64,000 nt of DNA from Aphis gossypii (GCF_020184175.1 NC_065530.1:82127260-82191259); one strand, 5' to 3'; counted from the first letter of the stretch, positions 41,435 through 54,804 are shown. Numbers and translations are program-made. Notes: generated by a model from the sequence alone, not told the origin.

Positions 41435-44219
41435 CTAAGACGATCCAAGGCTCTCGTTCGAATCCGTAGAGCTATCACGATTCATTAGATAGGCGTTGTC
41501 AACAATCTGTTTATTTACACAAAACCTGATAATATCCTTTAACGTTTCGTCGTTCCACATATCAAGGAAAGTCCGCAACACGTGTTCGGGACAATTGTAT
41601 TCATTGAGGATCGATGTGAAATATTTCAATGCGTACACATAGACGTTTTCAAATAATGTCAACCAGGATCTTTCACTTAAACAGCATAGGCATTGTTTGA
41701 TGTGGTGATCCAATAATGACATTCGATCTCGAAGTTTACCACTAAATATTTTGATAAAAATAACATAATTAAATTACCTGATAACTACTGGATAAAAATT
41801 ATCAGTGTAACGCATGAATAATATCTAATATTTAATACTTTACTATTTTACTGTAAAATATAGGTATCTTTAAACGGGAAAAACATAGTTTCTAAAAATA
41901 ATCAATATCTAAAGAACTTTCTGAATTTTTTTACAGATTCAAATAGTCGTAAATAATATAAAACAACTCTGAAGTACACACTGTCTTAAAATAAAAAAAC
42001 TTATCATAACTTAAGATTAACAATTTTATTTTGTTTTTGTACAATTATTAAAAATAAAATAAATATATACCTCAGCAAATCGAAAAATTCCTTTGTAACC
42101 CATCGATAAAATATTTGTAACTTAATTTTATAGCTGGGAGTTATTTTTTTTCCATTGACGTCGTAATTTAGACTTACAGCACTTTGGACGTCAGAGAATA
42201 GGTTTACAGTAAATTTATCGACGGCCTCGGGATGCTCAGCTATTAAATCAAATATCCAATTAAACATAGCTATGATATCTGCATTTTCAGCCAAAGATTC
42301 AAAAAATGTTTTATCTTCTGCTGAAGCGTAATCTACCAAAAAAAACCTAATGTTTCGCAGCACGGAATTATGAACATATTGAAAAGTTAGCGGTTTGTAA
42401 ATGTCTTCAATTTTGCGAAACATATACAAAATGTTGTAATCAGTAACGCTATCGTATCCTCTGAAAACAAAATACAACCACAAAATTATAAAGTCAAAAA
42501 ACTAAACTTAAATAATTAAAAATTGGTTACAGTAAAAAACCAAAAACGGCAAATGCGACCATTGCAACATCAAATGGATGCAGTTTGTTTTTAGCAATTG
42601 CAATTTTGTAAGATTCCATCAAACCATTGGGTACTTTAGATTCATCGATAAATTTTAGACGCCATTCTCGGACCTTTGTCAGTGCATCCGTAGTGTGTAG
42701 TCCCCAATCCCGGTATGGTTCATCTCCAAAAACATATCTTTAATTTGTAATGGATTAATTATTAGGTATTATAAGTCAAAATAAAATTGAACGTGTTTAT
42801 ATATATATATATATATATATAGTATATTATACAAAGATCTTTATATTATAATTTGGTATTTCAAATAGATGAACTTAAATTAAATTAATTAAATTATTTA
42901 TTTTACATTTTACTCAATATACCACAAATTATAGTAACCAATGATTGGCCTAAAGAATGTATATTTTTATTTAAAATAAATAAATAATAATATATTTACT
43001 ATAAACTAAATAACTATGTTTGATAATAAAAACCAACGATAAAGTCATAATACATCATAGTCAATAAGATAAATATTTAAAAAATGAGTAAAAAGTAAAT
43101 TAACTGATACGAATGATTAATATAATTTTAAAAGGTCATCTATACTAATGAAAACGTGTTACATAACGAAAATAATTCATTTAGCCATCCAGTTCTGTAT
43201 TGCTGCGTTATTGTGATAAAATATATCAAATTTTAAACGAATATGGAGTATATAATATGCATGATTGCAGATTGGCTTGGACTGCCCCCTCAAAGGTATA
43301 TATTATGTACATTGGAAAAGAGAAAAAATATCTCATAATGTAAGTTAAGTTGAATGAACATTTAATGTAATTTCAACATATAAATATAAATACTAATTCA
43401 TATAATATGTATATATGTATGTATGTGTGCATAGGTGCACTAGATGTGGCCAACATGAACGTATTCGCAAGCCATATAGACAAATACAATATTATACTAA
43501 AAGCCAAAATGTTTATGAATACATTTTATATAATTTGATAAATTTTAATAAACTCTTAACAAAAAAATTAAAATTTATAACAAAAGCAAGTACCTACCTA
43601 TGACGAAAGCCACATACGGCTCGGCTCGTTAGCCGTAATTCGGCCACCGCACCGATACTTAAATAAGTGCAGTAAAAAATATATATATATATACATATGG
43701 TTAAATGATTATGAAATGAGAGTTTGGTAAGATTATGATTTAGAAAAACAAATTCAAGAAAACACGACTAGAGGCTAAATAGGCTATACAATAGGTATAT
43801 ATTAATCATTAGTAATACCTGTTGATTTGATGTAACTTATAATAGTGCACGAAACTGCGCAGCTCATTGTACAGCTGAAGTTTTGGTGGCACCTGATAAT
43901 GTCGTTCGGCTTTTTCCAGATCGTGTGACATCGCATCGTAAATAATGTCAAATGCGCGGTCCATCATCACATTGAGGTACGTCTCTCCAATGCTTCTAAT
44001 GCTATTATTCGACGACGCGCAATTGTCTGCGGTGCCGATCGACGATGATATCGTATCGCAGCTGTCACAGTCTGTTGACGGCTCGTCGTTGTTTCTGCAC
44101 CTCCTTAACAAGTCGAACACCAATTGTCCGCAAGTCTTAAGCACCATCACATCTAAAAGCTCCGTCTGCTCCTCGGTTTGGGTGTCTGAATCGAATTCCG
44201 TCACCTCGACGCACTCCAT
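41435..44219 (-). CDS. Four-exon gene encoding an unrecognised 434-residue protein
   Basis: I do not recognise this family. Four minus-strand exons join in frame through GT-AG introns: 43819-44219 (401 nt, start codon), 42531-42737 (207 nt), 42071-42460 (390 nt) and 41435-41741 (307 nt, stop TAG). All three junctions split a codon 2+1, and the total of 1305 nt is exactly 435 codons, which strongly supports the model. The start is the first ATG after an in-frame TAA. Residues 1-80 are acidic and Ser/Asp/Cys-rich (for example CRNNDEPSTDCDSCD). The rest is mixed and probably helical, with aromatic-rich blocks (VFGDEPYRDWG, IFYRWVTKEFF, LCCLSERSWLTLFENVYVY). The C-terminus is a Ser/Asp tail (SSTDSNESLGSS). 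There is no signal peptide and no clear membrane segment, so it is probably intracellular. It may be a lineage-restricted gene. Confidence 0.8.
42800..42821. repeat. (AT)n microsatellite in an intron
   Basis: A dinucleotide run inside the first intron (42738-43818) of the minus-strand gene. Confidence 0.95.
43600..43665 (-). repeat. Possible tRNA-derived SINE fragment in an intron
   Basis: On the minus strand the patch reads GGTGCGGTGGCCGAATTACGG, which resembles the A-box half of a tRNA-derived SINE head (TGGCCGA...). It is a GC-rich island in an AT-rich intron. No B-box (GGTTCGA-like) follows at the expected distance, so it is truncated or the match is coincidental. Confidence 0.25.
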
Positions 44220-47200
44220 ATCTTATTTGCTGTTATTTGATTTTTTTTTTTTTTTATGGATACATTCGACGTCCGACGCTACGACTCATTACATTGTCAT
44301 ATTGGATTATTTATTATAGTACTCGATCGTTATTGACAACAGATATTCTTTTATTCAAACGTCTAGTTTTTAAATTATTCGCGTGTCGTTACTCGGTAAC
44401 GCAGTGCAATACGCGGCTGAACGTGTTATAAACTTATTAATACCGATTGAATATTCCTACTAGCTTTTATATGTTGGAATTATTGTTAACATTGATTATT
44501 TTCGGGTATTTATATTTTTTGTAATAGGAAGCGATTTCTGGGAATGTTCGTCGGTACTAATAGGACGCTTTAATGTTTATATGCTGGGTTTTATTTCATT
44601 TTACGGTAGATCAGGTAAGAGGGATGAGAAACTGGAGTCGTGTGATCGTGGATTATAACAATTATACAAGTTATCTATATTACAGAAATATATATTCTCC
44701 ATTTTGAAGATAAAGGATCTTACAAAAAACAGATTGATTTTTGTTAATATAATTTTCAAAACAAGTCTTTTATATTTCAATAGAGACAAAAAGGTATAAG
44801 TTTCTCATATGATGAAGTTATTACTTTTAAATATTTAAGCATGATTAACAAATTGTGATCTGACAATAGTTCATTTAATTAATGAATATTGAATTATAAT
44901 TTTACGACGCTCATATTATTATCGGCATCAACAGAATCGATTCAATGATTTTAATTAGTCACCTATCTAAAATATAAGTTGGATTTTCAAAATTTATCAA
45001 TGCAATAATCACATTGTTTCATGTATTTGAAAAGGCTTATTTCCATATTCCACGACATTTGAGGTGGTAACAAGCATAACGATAAAACAAATTGTTTTCA
45101 ATTGTTACAATTTCACATGTACTTATGTTTTCAACAAAAGTTAGTAATTTCTAACGATAATAATTAATGAACCAACGTACACTTAAAATACATTCAATTG
45201 TACATCATCGCAGTATCACAGTATAATTATATTATTACGGAATTCGCAATGTTCAAGAATCCTAATCTCCAATATATTGTTCTTTAAAATCTAAATTACC
45301 TAAAAATATAAAATATTAAACACAAAGTATGTAATGTGTATTACACATACAATACGACTTGTTTTTGTAAATTTTAATGAAATAAGTGTTCCAGAGTCAG
45401 TAATCGAAACTCGCTGATTAATTCATCATTTATTTGTAAAGTTTAATTTATATTTATTTCATCATAGCATTAATAATATAGTTCTGATTCAAAAAAAAAA
45501 AAAAAAAATAAACAAATTACCTTATAACTTAATATTACATTTTTAGCAATCCCTTACTAAAATATCCTAACCCTTAGATAGCACATCACTACTATACATT
45601 CATCATATATTAGTTGTTATACTCAATATAGTTGTTTTTAAATATGATTTTGTTAACATCAATCAATTTTATTTTTATTTTAAGCATGTATTACATAATG
45701 CATTGTAATGTATCATAATATTATGCGTATGAAATTTTACTGATAAGATTTATTCTTGACAATAACTCTAAATATATTATTATTTTTTAATTTATGATAA
45801 TAATAAATAATGATACAACACTGGATTGTCTTTTGTTCTTCGTGTAAGAGTGAAAGACCCGTGACGGCTGACCAGTGCTTTATCGTCCAACCTTTGTAAA
45901 TAATTATCTGTATATGTATGTTTACAGGTTACCTGTAAAACCATGTTAATTATTTACGACATGCAATATTGACAAACACAATATAATATAATTTTAGATA
46001 TTTTTAGAACAATGTTGCAAACAGTTTTATAAATTTTTTAATACTATATGACGTAATGGCTAATTTCCAAACTCCAGTTATAATATAATTATCTGTATGA
46101 ATGAATATGATTAAAAACTGAAAATAATTTCTATAGGTTAATCACAATATTTTTGTTTTTAACGAATTAACGAATTAAATTTACTAAATTTCATCATCAA
46201 AAAAAAAAACTGTTCTATTTTATCTTAAAGCTAAAGATTAGAAGTACTATATAATTCTAATATTATAATAAACTTATTTTAAAAAAAAAAAAGAAGTATT
46301 TGGCATATAGAGATTCTTATATTTATACAACTTTAATATTACCTATTAAAAAAAATACTATAAATTTTAAATGTACTTACCTCACACTATAAACGCCAAT
46401 TATTGAATTTTTAATTGGACTGTAATTAATGATTTTTGATGAAAATAAATCAATTTAATAATTAAGGAATTGTGCATTCAAATTTTCGTCATGGATCGGA
46501 CTGTGAATATTTACTATAAAAATGTAACAAATAAACAAAATAATTTTATTATACTTTAGAAAATATAGAATTTAATAAAATAGAAAATTTACATCAATGT
46601 TTAAATTGATTTACACTTTCTATAAACAAAATACTTAAGATGTAATTATAATATGTTACTTATAGGTACTCGCTAATACTACCATACATCTTTTATGATA
46701 AAATATTTTAAATTTGTTCCTAGATTTTTTAATCTAATATAATATGAAAATAATAAAAAATATTTTTAAAATCATAAATGATTCCTGGTGATTGCAAATA
46801 GATTTAAATAATAAATGAACTAGCCTTATTATCCAGATTTTTAAACTTGTAGAATTTATTTCCCACTCCTCGGTGGTTGTAGGCCATACTCATATTGTGT
46901 AATTTAGTTATTAAAGTTTTTGTGAAGGTTAGATAACTGGCAACTGATAAACTTCTCATCCATATCCGTTTTATTTTTATTTTTTATTTTTGTTTTTGTA
47001 CACAATATTTTAAATTATTTATATGCATTGTACAGGAGACAATAACATAGTATAATATTATTATTATTTATATTATATATATTATATATATTATACATAT
47101 ATACAGTATACACTATATACACTATATATATATGAGTATATATAATATATAGAATTTGCATTTACTACCATTGAATAGTTTTAAAGACAAATAGGCTTGC

Positions 47201-47520
47201 TCATTATGAGTAATTATATAATTGTATTGTATTCTAAGTAAGAAATACTAAAGCCCAGTGATTTTAATGATTTTATCAAACTGATCAATTATTATAATGA
47301 CATTATTATTATTATGATTATGCACATCTAATTTTTATTATACATAGCTAACTTCTAATAGTAAAAATATATGGTTAGGTAAATAAATGCCATACGATTT
47401 AGTTGTACTTGATTTTGTGTAATCATTATATCAAAAAAGTATTCAAATAAAAGATTTAAACACGCTATAAGTTATTCGTAGATATACTGACTGCGAGCCA
47501 TCTGTTTCAGAAAAACAAAA
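44220..47520. other. Intergenic AT-rich stretch
   Basis: This lies between the divergent minus-strand gene and the first copy of the secreted-protein array. The first 200 bases or so would hold the promoter and 5' leader of the minus-strand gene, but no TATA or initiator is distinct enough to call. The rest is AT-rich with stops in all frames, a poly-A run near 45489 and a (TA)-rich microsatellite at 47062-47155. Confidence 0.55.
47062..47155. repeat. TA-rich microsatellite
   Basis: An imperfect run of TATA, TATTATA and TATACAC units. Confidence 0.85.
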
Positions 47521-50500
47521 ATGTTTTTCATGAAGTTACTTTTTATTATTTTTATTGGTAAATACTTTGAAAACGTAATATTTGCTGCAGTAAGTATAAT
47601 ACATATTTCCTTAAAATTCGTATTCTATTATATTATTATAATTATACATCAGAGTGAGATTCACCAAGAATTTTTCGATATACTTAAATACTATGTTTTG
47701 AAATGCTTGAAATTTGTTTTATACCTACTACTTTTAAGTACTGGACTGTGGTGATACAAATTCCTATTCATACGACCCCATTTATAGTTTTATACATTAA
47801 ATTATTTAGCACACTGTTTTTCTGAACATTTTGACATATCCAATTCCAAGATTAATGATTATAAATTTAAAAGATATTAGGGCTACACCAATTTTGAAAT
47901 TTTAATCATTTATGTTATTTATTACAATTGATAGTTTATAAAATTGGTCCAAGTAAAGTAAAAATAGATCGGATAAAATATGTATCTTATGTTTGTTATC
48001 TTTGTAAAGCAATTTATTATTCAAAATATAAATTTTTTAATAATAGAAAAACTAAAAATTCTAAAAATCAAAATTTAAATAAATTCTTTATTAAATTTAA
48101 AAATGAGGTTGAGCTTGGTGAATCACTCTGTATAAAATAAATACTTTATGAAAACTGTAATAATTTTCAGTACAATCCATTACTAACTTATACGATACGA
48201 TTTCAAAAATTGACATTTAAACCCAACATAACTGGAAATTATACGATTGACAAATATAAAGAAAACGAATTCGTTAATGGATATGTTGCAATTAATTCGT
48301 CAGAAATAATAGACAAGGTAGATGACTACAATAAGTTAATAGTAATAAGGTATTATTTAATACCTAATTAAAAAATTATCTGCAATAAACAACTTCAAAA
48401 TATTATAAAATTTACTTAAAATATACATAATAATATCATGTTTAATTAAGAATCAATGAGTTATTATATACATAGTAAATATTACTTATAATTCATATGT
48501 TAAATATTTATAAACTATGACATAATTTTTCATACCTACATGCGTATAAATATTTTTAAAGCTTGTCGTATTGTTTCATCGCTGTAATCCAGAAGGTGTA
48601 AACTGTGAATATTTCCAATCATGGGAATTAACCGATCTTTGCCCTAAATTAAGGGATAAAAATCAATTATGGTCCAGTTGGTATGGATCACTTGACCCAC
48701 AACCAAATTGTCCAGTAACAAAAGTAAGGAATATTGTCCTTTTATAATTTAATTTACTAATTTATCTGAATAAATACAGTTTCTTAAATTGTATTATTCT
48801 GTATCCTTTTTAATATATTAATATTATAGTTTATAATATATTATTTAATGTATACAATGTTCTGTGATTACTTATATTATACGTGGTTTTAATTTCAGTT
48901 GGTAAAAATAAAAAAAATTACGGAAACTGGGGTATATTTTTAATTTTCTAAAAATTATTAAAAAAAAAAAAAACAATTTTGTTGTAACTTTTTAAAATTT
49001 TTTTTAAATTTAATTATGTTTCTATAATATTTTTGTTTAATCATTATTCTAGAATAATGAAAATATCGGCATGAATATTGGTATGGTTCACAAAAATTTA
49101 TCTTTTGGCAATTAAAATGTGCTAATTTTTGTTTTTTAAATTCAAATTAAGAAGAAAATCATCAAAATCAAAATATTTTATAATTAGAATCTTGTAAATT
49201 CATCAAATTGTTTTTTCTTTGTGTTTTTAATATTAAGCTTGAAAGTGTAGTATTAGATTATTCTGAAATTAGCCTTGCATAATTCTAAAAATATCTAAAA
49301 TATGAAATTATAAATTCTTTCTAGACATTTAAAGTTGGTTCTATTGTTGACGAAATTGGTAATAACTGACAAAAAAAAAAATAATAAACTATTTTTCATG
49401 TAATTGTTTTAGATTATATGCTGTAGTTAAAAAATATTATATCTTAGGTACTTGACATTTTTTTTTCATTATTATTTTTTATATAAAATTAAATTTTAAA
49501 CATATTTAAACTAATTCTATAGTATTTCTACTATGCATCTATACGAAACTACACCATTCTACTGCACGTATATTTCGACTTATAAACTGATAAAAAATAA
49601 TAATAACTATATATATTTATACCATATAATATTAATTATTTTTTAATCCATGTGATTTCGGAAAAATTAAGTTCATCCTACTTAATTATATAGTTATTAG
49701 TTTATTACTAATAAACGATATTATAGTATAAACTATAATTAAATAGTGAATAAGAACTGATAATGTGTAAGATAGTACCTACGTTATATGGAGAAATAAG
49801 TTCTACCAATCACTTAATTAGTATGGAATTAAAAATTAAGAAAGACGGAATGATAGAAAGTGTGTGTGTGATAAGTATAAATAATTATAAAATATATTAT
49901 ACAATATAATAAGAAATAAATGCTGGAACACCGTCTACTTATGTAATAATTTATTATTGAGTTGAAATATAATACATCTTTTCATTTGCTTAGCATTATT
50001 CAATGACGAGATATACTCTAAACCTACTGTACCTCAGAGCAACTTACCCAGTTTATTTTAATTTAATTATATTGTAATATTAATTTATATGTATTTATAT
50101 GCTTATTGTGCCCCAGACACCGAAATATGCATATTGCATAATTTCAAAATGAAAAAGCAATTAATAATCATTTTTATGAATTAACTATAGGTTAAAAGTT
50201 TTTATCTAACATTCTATTCTAACACAAATCATTAATCAGTATATGAAATATATAGTTTTATATGCAACACATTGTTTACCTCTTATAGTAATTATGAATT
50301 TGGATTTTATTGCGTTTATTGTTTTTAAATAAGTATTAACAAATTTTAAATATTTAGGTGAATTCATATATAAGAAATGGCACTATTGATTTTGCCAAAG
50401 CGGTTCGATGGTATCCAGATTGTGTTAACTATCAATGGAAAGTGATACAAAAGTTTTATGCCGGTGAACGTTACTTTGGTAGTTACTCCTTTGATCTATC

Positions 50501-50546
50501 AGTGTTTAGCTACAGAAAAAGAAACATAAAAAAATCAAAACAATAA
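47521..50546 (+). CDS. Copy A: secreted DUF1091/ML-like protein, 188 residues, four exons
   Basis: Exons are 47521-47589, 48171-48317, 48562-48723 and 50358-50546, each a whole number of codons, so all introns are phase 0. Exon 1 is a signal peptide (KLLFIIFIG core). Exon 2 carries the family block NPLLTYTIRF and a sequon NIT. Exon 3 has the ordered cysteines 80, 87, 99 and 122 with the anchors NCEYFQ, TDLCPKL, NQLW and NCP. Exon 4 has a sequon NGT, a fifth cysteine (148), NYQWKV and the basic end FSYRKR. Overall this resembles insect secreted DUF1091/ML-like proteins, an inference from pattern only. It is the most diverged copy and lacks the promoter motif shared by the others. Intron 3 is long (1634 bp). 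AATAAA overlaps the stop codon. Length and frame suggest it is functional. Confidence 0.82.
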
Positions 50547-52370
50547 AATGTAATTAATTTTACATAAAAAAATATTTTACAATTTATTATTTATTTAGAT
50601 TATTTAATTTCATTAAAAATCACACCTACATCAAGATATTTATATTTTGAAACTCAATTATGTATTTTATCATCTAACTTTATTATATAAGTGTAATTTG
50701 GCTTGGTATTACGGTATTATTATACTCATTATAAATTTTAATAAATATACTTTAATGTATTTATTGTACGTTTTATTTGAATATAATTTATATCTGATTT
50801 ATTCTATTTATACACATACGTTGTAGGTATATAAACAGGATAGATAAATATATATTATCTATTTATTTATTTAACCAAATCAATTACAGTAATATCACAC
50901 ATTGAATTTAATATAAAAATTTATTTTGTGTGAAATCGTTTAAGCGTGAATGTGCTGAAATATAAATTGATACTTTTAAATTTTAATAGAAAAATGAATA
51001 TAGTTGTTAAATATTTTAAAAATTATAGTAAAGCAACAATTGAAAGCGGTTATACATTCTAAGAACTATTTAGTTAAACGATAAAATGGTATAATAACGA
51101 TGAATAAAGTTTTAAAAATTTTGTATCTCATTGTGAAACATAGTGAGTGCTTGATATAAATACTTCCAAAGTGTACATTAAAAATTAATGCAGTAATATT
51201 TATATCATAATTTCATCAATCCCAATTTTATCTATTTGTTTGTTGAATGAATAAGTAGGAAAATTCATTAAAATAAATTAGAAATAGATTGAATAAACTA
51301 TAAATCGCTATAATATGGCATGATTAACTTTTTGTTCTCTGTAAAAATATTCTGCAATAGTTTTTCATAGTTACACACAATTATAATTAATATTTGAGTA
51401 TCCACTCTAATCTATAACTTTCTCACGTTACCATTATTTTTCTTTAAAAACAGTCTGAAAAATGCATTAAAAATATAACGTTAACCAAACTTAAAATTAT
51501 CGAATGAGAAAAGTATGATAATACCCATACCACACCAAATGACCGAATGAATATAGATTTTCGTAAGAAAATGAAAATTTTAATTTATTTCTCAAAATAG
51601 ATTTTTAAATTTTAAGCTATCACTGTAGCTATAACTAAGAGTGCCTACATGATATGTATTTAGACATTGGATTGTAGTTTTTTCATGCTAAAAAAATGTT
51701 TTGCTTAACAACTTATTTTGGGAATACATATGAGTAACTTAGAGTGGAAGTATTGCACAAGACTGTATGATTATTATGACTATCTATGCAATTCTTTGAA
51801 CATGGCTTATAAATAATAAGTTTTAGATGCCGAGTTTAAATCTGAAAATGGTATGTTGTAGAATATTATACAAATTGCTTAATTTTAATAAATAATTATC
51901 ACTTTTCATATATTAGTCAAAAACACGGTAAAACGTCGAATTAGTACATCAAATTAAATTTACTTTTTATAATGAATTATTACTACTAATCTAAATTATC
52001 AATGCAATATTATTTAAAAAATATATTAATAATTTAATATTTTTAATTAATTATGCTGAATACGTAACAATAGTATTATATAAATTCAATAAGTCGTTTT
52101 TTTTAAATAACTTCATTATTTACGTATGAAATAATATTTATCTCATTACAACAAATTTGCATGATGTGAGAATAAACTGTAACAACAAATTTGTATAATT
52201 CAAACCAAAGTTACTTTTTTGACTTCAACTTTTCTTTATTTGTTTGGATTAACCTGAAAATTGTTTATTAAAATTCTATAATGTTTAAAGAGCTTTAAAT
52301 CTCTGTAAACTAAATTGAATGTTTGATACGAATACTTCAAAATATATGTACATAGGTACATCATTAACGA
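50547..52370. other. Interval between copies A and B with a decayed duplicate 5' flank
   Basis: There is no gene here. Positions about 51000-51390 align by eye with about 52280-52565, the upstream flank of copy B. Shared landmarks are a TTTCATCAATC motif, an ATAATATGGCATG motif, TTTTTGTT/GTGTTTTCTGTAA and TTTTTCATRGT. No exon follows this older flank, so a gene copy may have been lost or the flank alone was duplicated. The rest is AT-rich and unremarkable. Confidence 0.5.
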
Positions 52371-52631
52371 ATAATAAAAATAATATTATCATCATTTCAT
52401 CAATCGCGATTAAATTTCTTTCACAAGTGAATAAATAAGTAGTTTTGTTAAAATGTGTTTATTACAGAGTAAATAAATAGAAAATAATTATAATATGGCA
52501 TGTTTCATTGTGTTTTCTGTAATTTTTTATGCAATCGTTTTTCATGGTCTCATGTCGTTTGGCTTAAATATATGTGCATTTAGACTACTTAGTATCAATA
52601 TACATAATAATAATAAATATACATTTTGTAT

Positions 52632-52676
52632 ACAGTCATAAAGTATAGACAGTATTAATTTGAATAACTATAAGCA
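52632..52676 (+). promoter_or_regulatory. Conserved upstream element of copy B
   Basis: The block, with the core CATAAAGTATAGACAGTATTAATTT and then a conserved ACTATAAGCAA, lies 33-77 bases before the start codon. It recurs at a similar place before copies C, D and F and the relic E but not before A. In C it contains the inverted repeat CTGTC-(10)-GACAG; in B the left arm is degenerate. It is probably the core promoter and 5' leader. Confidence 0.5.
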
Positions 52677-52708
52677 ATAGCATTAATACCTAACACAGTA
52701 ACATAATA

Positions 52709-54804
52709 ATGGCGACATTTTCAAACAAGGTGTTTTACTTTATTTTTATTGGAGTACATGTTATAAATGTTATGTCTGTGAGTATTTTTTATTTTATATA
52801 GTATAATTATATTAGGTATATAATATTTAATATTTTTAGAATACATCCGAAGTAGTGTTTGTAATAGATAAATCAACACAATTGCATACTCATCATCTTA
52901 CGGCAACTTTATTGTAAATGTTTTTTTATCAGAAGTATTTAAGTTACTTCAATTTTTAAGCTTCAAATAATAGTATTAATTAGCAAGTATACCTCCTCTG
53001 GTCTACAACTTATGCTAATAGAATCATAAGCGCAAATAGTATTTGAGATTTGGGGGTGGGCTGAATCTCAGGCTTATATAGGACTTGATTAACACAAAAT
53101 ATGTAAAACATTGGTGTATATGTATAACATTAGTTTTTTTGAGGGTGCTAAACAAAGTTTAGTTGGGGCTTAGCCCAACAGCCCCCCGCACTATTTGTGC
53201 CTATGAATAGAATATTTTATTGCAATTTTTAGTTCAATCCAATGTTAACATACAGTGTACGATATAAAAAATTAGATGCAAAACCTAACATAACTATTCA
53301 TCATTATTCGATCGATCAATACAAAGATGTACAGTTTATAAATGGAAAAATTTCAATCAATTCGAAAGAATTGATCAACAATGTAAGTAAAAATAAACTA
53401 TTGTATAAATTAAACTATATTATATATTTTAATAATAATTAATTATATATTTTGTATTATTTTCTGATTTTGTTAAACTGTATTCGTTCTAAACATTTTA
53501 AGTAATATCAAAAATTATTTAAAAATACAGCTAATAATATTATTATAGTCGGCTAATTAAAATTGAATAATTTTATTTTGATTTAAAGGTGAATGCAGTA
53601 TTTTATCGTTGTGATTCAGATGGTATTAACTGTGAATATTTTCAAACTTGGAAAATAACAGATATCTGTCCTAAATTAAAGGACCCAAATCAATTATGGT
53701 CCCGATGGTACAGTTCCTTTGATCCACCGATGCTTTGTCCATTAGATAAAGTAAGGAAGTTATATACTATTTGTAATATATATATTTTTTTTTTGCATTT
53801 CCTTTAATTTTCGGAATTATAGGTGGTCAGACAACATCCTTTTATCGGACCCTATACCGAGTCATTGAGTTTGTATTTTGCACCAAAATAAGAATCTATT
53901 TTTTCGTTTATTGATAATTCGATTATTCCTCGATATCCTCGTTGACGTTGTGACTATTATAGATAGGCTCGAATGAAAATAATGATTTTTCGGGATTTTT
54001 CAACTTCTCTGGTAATATTTTGACGTATGACGTCCAATTATTGGTCGTAATCGTATTGTGTATATATAATATATCAGCTTATTATTTTTATCAAATACTA
54101 AGCTAACAATTTAGTCTTACCGTTTGATCGTGATAATTAATATAATTCAGTGTAGTGCAGTTTTAAAATTATTATTTTCAATGTGGAAGCTTTTTATATC
54201 TCGATGTATAAAAACTTGTATGTTGGTACTATCGAGATACAATTGAAAAAATAATCGATTTTAATTTTAATGAAAATTTATTACAATTCCTATTTCTTAC
54301 TACTTGAAGGTGGTGTAAATTACATATCATTTTTTTTTGGAGCAAATTATTTACGCATTTCAAAAATATTGGTGCAAAATACACAAGACGTGTTGTTTAA
54401 ATTTTGCATCTATTTTGGGGCAAATTGACTACAGTCCCAAGTCATACATTAATTGTAAGCCGACAGCGTATAGTGATCACGTCCTTGTGTAGTAGTCGAC
54501 TACGTTTTTAATTTTCAACAGAGAGTTCATATTTTTTTCTGAAAAATTAATATAAATTAATATTATATATTGTATCATTAAATTAAAACATAATAACTTT
54601 TTTTTTATTTAGGTACATTATAAAATAAAAAATGCCACTATTGACATTGGCTTAGGAACACTGTTGTATCCACAAGCAACTGATTACCAATGGAAAGTAG
54701 TTCAAAATATGTATGCTGATGATGACATATTAGTTGGTAGTTACTCGATGCATGTGTCATTTTTTGGTTACAGAAAAAGAATCAAATATACTTTTAAACC
54801 ATAA
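52709..54804 (+). CDS. Copy B: secreted DUF1091/ML-like protein, 190 residues, four exons
   Basis: Exons are 52709-52777 (23 codons), 53233-53382 (50), 53589-53750 (54) and 54613-54804 (63 plus stop), all joined in phase 0 by GT-AG introns. Residues 1-23 are a signal peptide (MATFSNK then FYFIFIGVHVINVMS). The mature part holds NPMLTY, a sequon at N42 (NIT), YSIDQYKD, cysteines 81, 88, 100 and 123 in exon 3, then a sequon at N134 (NAT), YPQATDYQWKV, GSY and a basic FFGYRKR end. The pattern fits small secreted ML/DUF1091-like beta-rich proteins, which is inferred. Intron 2 is clean, intron 1 carries a hAT-type miniature element, and intron 3 is about 500 bp longer than in copy D, so it probably carries another insertion. 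Confidence 0.88.
53025..53205. mobile_element. hAT-type miniature element in intron 1 of copy B, 181 bp
   Basis: Left end CATAAGCGCAAATAGT and right end ACTATTTGTGCCTATG are inverted copies with two mismatches. The flanking 8-bp direct repeats AATAGAAT lie at 53017-53024 and 53206-53213. The paralogous intron of copy D (58867-58890) has a single TTATAGAAT at the same place and no element, so D preserves the empty site. The interior contains G-rich and C-rich near-terminal blocks (GGGGGTGGGC and GCCCCCCGC) and no coding capacity. Confidence 0.9.
53822..54590. repeat. Probable insertion in intron 3 of copy B
   Basis: Intron 3 is 862 bp here and 347 bp in copy D. The extra sequence differs in texture from the surrounding AT-rich introns, with patches such as GTGGTCAGACAACATCC and a perfect 12-bp palindrome GTAGTCGACTAC at 54492-54503. 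I could not identify terminal repeats or a family, and the boundaries are approximate. Confidence 0.4.

Noticed and set aside
47521..47754. Single-exon reading of copy A exon 1 extended through the intron (77 codons).
   Set aside because: The family comparison places a donor at 47590 (GCA|GTAAGT) giving a 69-nt exon, as in all other copies.
47928..48140. Open frame of 70 codons between exons 1 and 2 of copy A.
   Set aside because: It is Lys/Asn/Tyr-rich, lies inside intron 1 and matches nothing in the other copies.
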